Assembly: GCA_025999435.1 (NCBI GenBank)
Contig: BNXH01000081.1
Span: 1 to 6,603, forward strand
DNA: 6,603 nt
From: Bacteroidia bacterium
GTDB lineage: Bacteria; Bacteroidota; Bacteroidia; Bacteroidales; Dysgonomonadaceae
Direction: 5' to 3'
Shown here piece after piece: positions 6,453 to 6,603 of the stretch. The number at the start of each line of letters is the position of its first letter. Within the stretch, counting starts at the first letter, position 1. The notes under the pieces are model-generated. The model had not been told where the DNA came from and did not search any database. It was given only the letters and a program-made list of their open reading frames with translations. Both the position numbers and the translations under genes were made by a program.

Positions 6453-6603
6453 AATCCATTCGACTGCTATCTGAAAGAAATAGACTTCACTATCAACCGT
6501 GGTCTTGATCGCAACCAGATGGAGCGTCTTTCATCGCTTGATTTTATCCGTCAAGGACAGAATCTCTTCATTACAGGCTCATCGGGAACAGGCAAAAGTT
6601 ATA
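6453..6603 (+). pseudogene. istB: IS21-type istB helper ATPase fragment, 5'-truncated, continues past the window
   Basis: An open frame from 6453, directly after a TAA (6450-6452), to the right edge reads YLKEIDFTINRGLDRNQMER (6468-6527), then LSSLDFIRQGQNLFITG and the Walker A loop GSSGTGKS (6576-6599). This is the central part of IstB, the AAA+ ATPase that assists IS21-family transposition. Full IstB proteins have roughly 80-100 residues before this point. Here an in-frame stop occurs about six codons upstream of the recognisable part, with no start codon before the internal ATG at 6519. No istA is seen upstream. The gene therefore looks broken at its 5' end, a remnant rather than a working IS21. 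The rest lies outside the window, so its state there is unknown. Confidence 0.72.

Overview
The window looks like chromosome from a gut Bacteroidales bacterium (Bacteroides or a close relative). The basis is the low-GC DNA, starts without a clear Shine-Dalgarno, a promoter resembling the Bacteroides TTG / TAnnTTTG type, the style of the double-glycine leader and its C39 exporter, and the kinds of insertion sequence present. The genus is inferred from these traits, not proven.

Layout. Positions 1-474 (minus strand) hold the 5' part of an open frame that runs off the left edge. It encodes a secreted protein with an N-terminal double-glycine leader. A 77-bp divergent intergenic region (475-551) carries a good Bacteroides-type promoter facing right and a weaker one facing left. 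To the right lies a tightly overlapping three-gene operon: a C39 peptidase ABC exporter (552-2768), an HlyD-type membrane fusion protein (2731-4074) and a GT4-type glycosyltransferase (4071-5135).

The operon is followed by a complete insertion sequence of 1062 bp (5111-6172). It has 18-bp imperfect terminal inverted repeats, a 7-bp target duplication (TTAATTA) and an intact DDE transposase on the minus strand. The element landed in the stop codon of the glycosyltransferase: removing it and one target copy restores ...AAT TAG. The present protein therefore carries an 8-residue tail, beginning at a codon split across the junction and ending in the left terminal repeat. The transposase start codon lies in one arm of a 14-bp inverted repeat, which looks like a translational brake. 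Right of the element is AT-rich DNA without a gene, then a 5'-truncated fragment of an IS21-type istB ATPase gene that continues past the right edge.

How the genes work together (inference): the leader protein is the likely cargo. The C39 domain would cut after Gly-Gly while the ABC exporter, the HlyD adaptor and an outer-membrane TolC-like channel not seen here move the product out of the cell. The co-translated glycosyltransferase may sugar-modify the cargo. The cargo, at least 128 residues after the leader and rich in Gly, Ser and aromatics, matches no family I recognise and is the most interesting unknown here.
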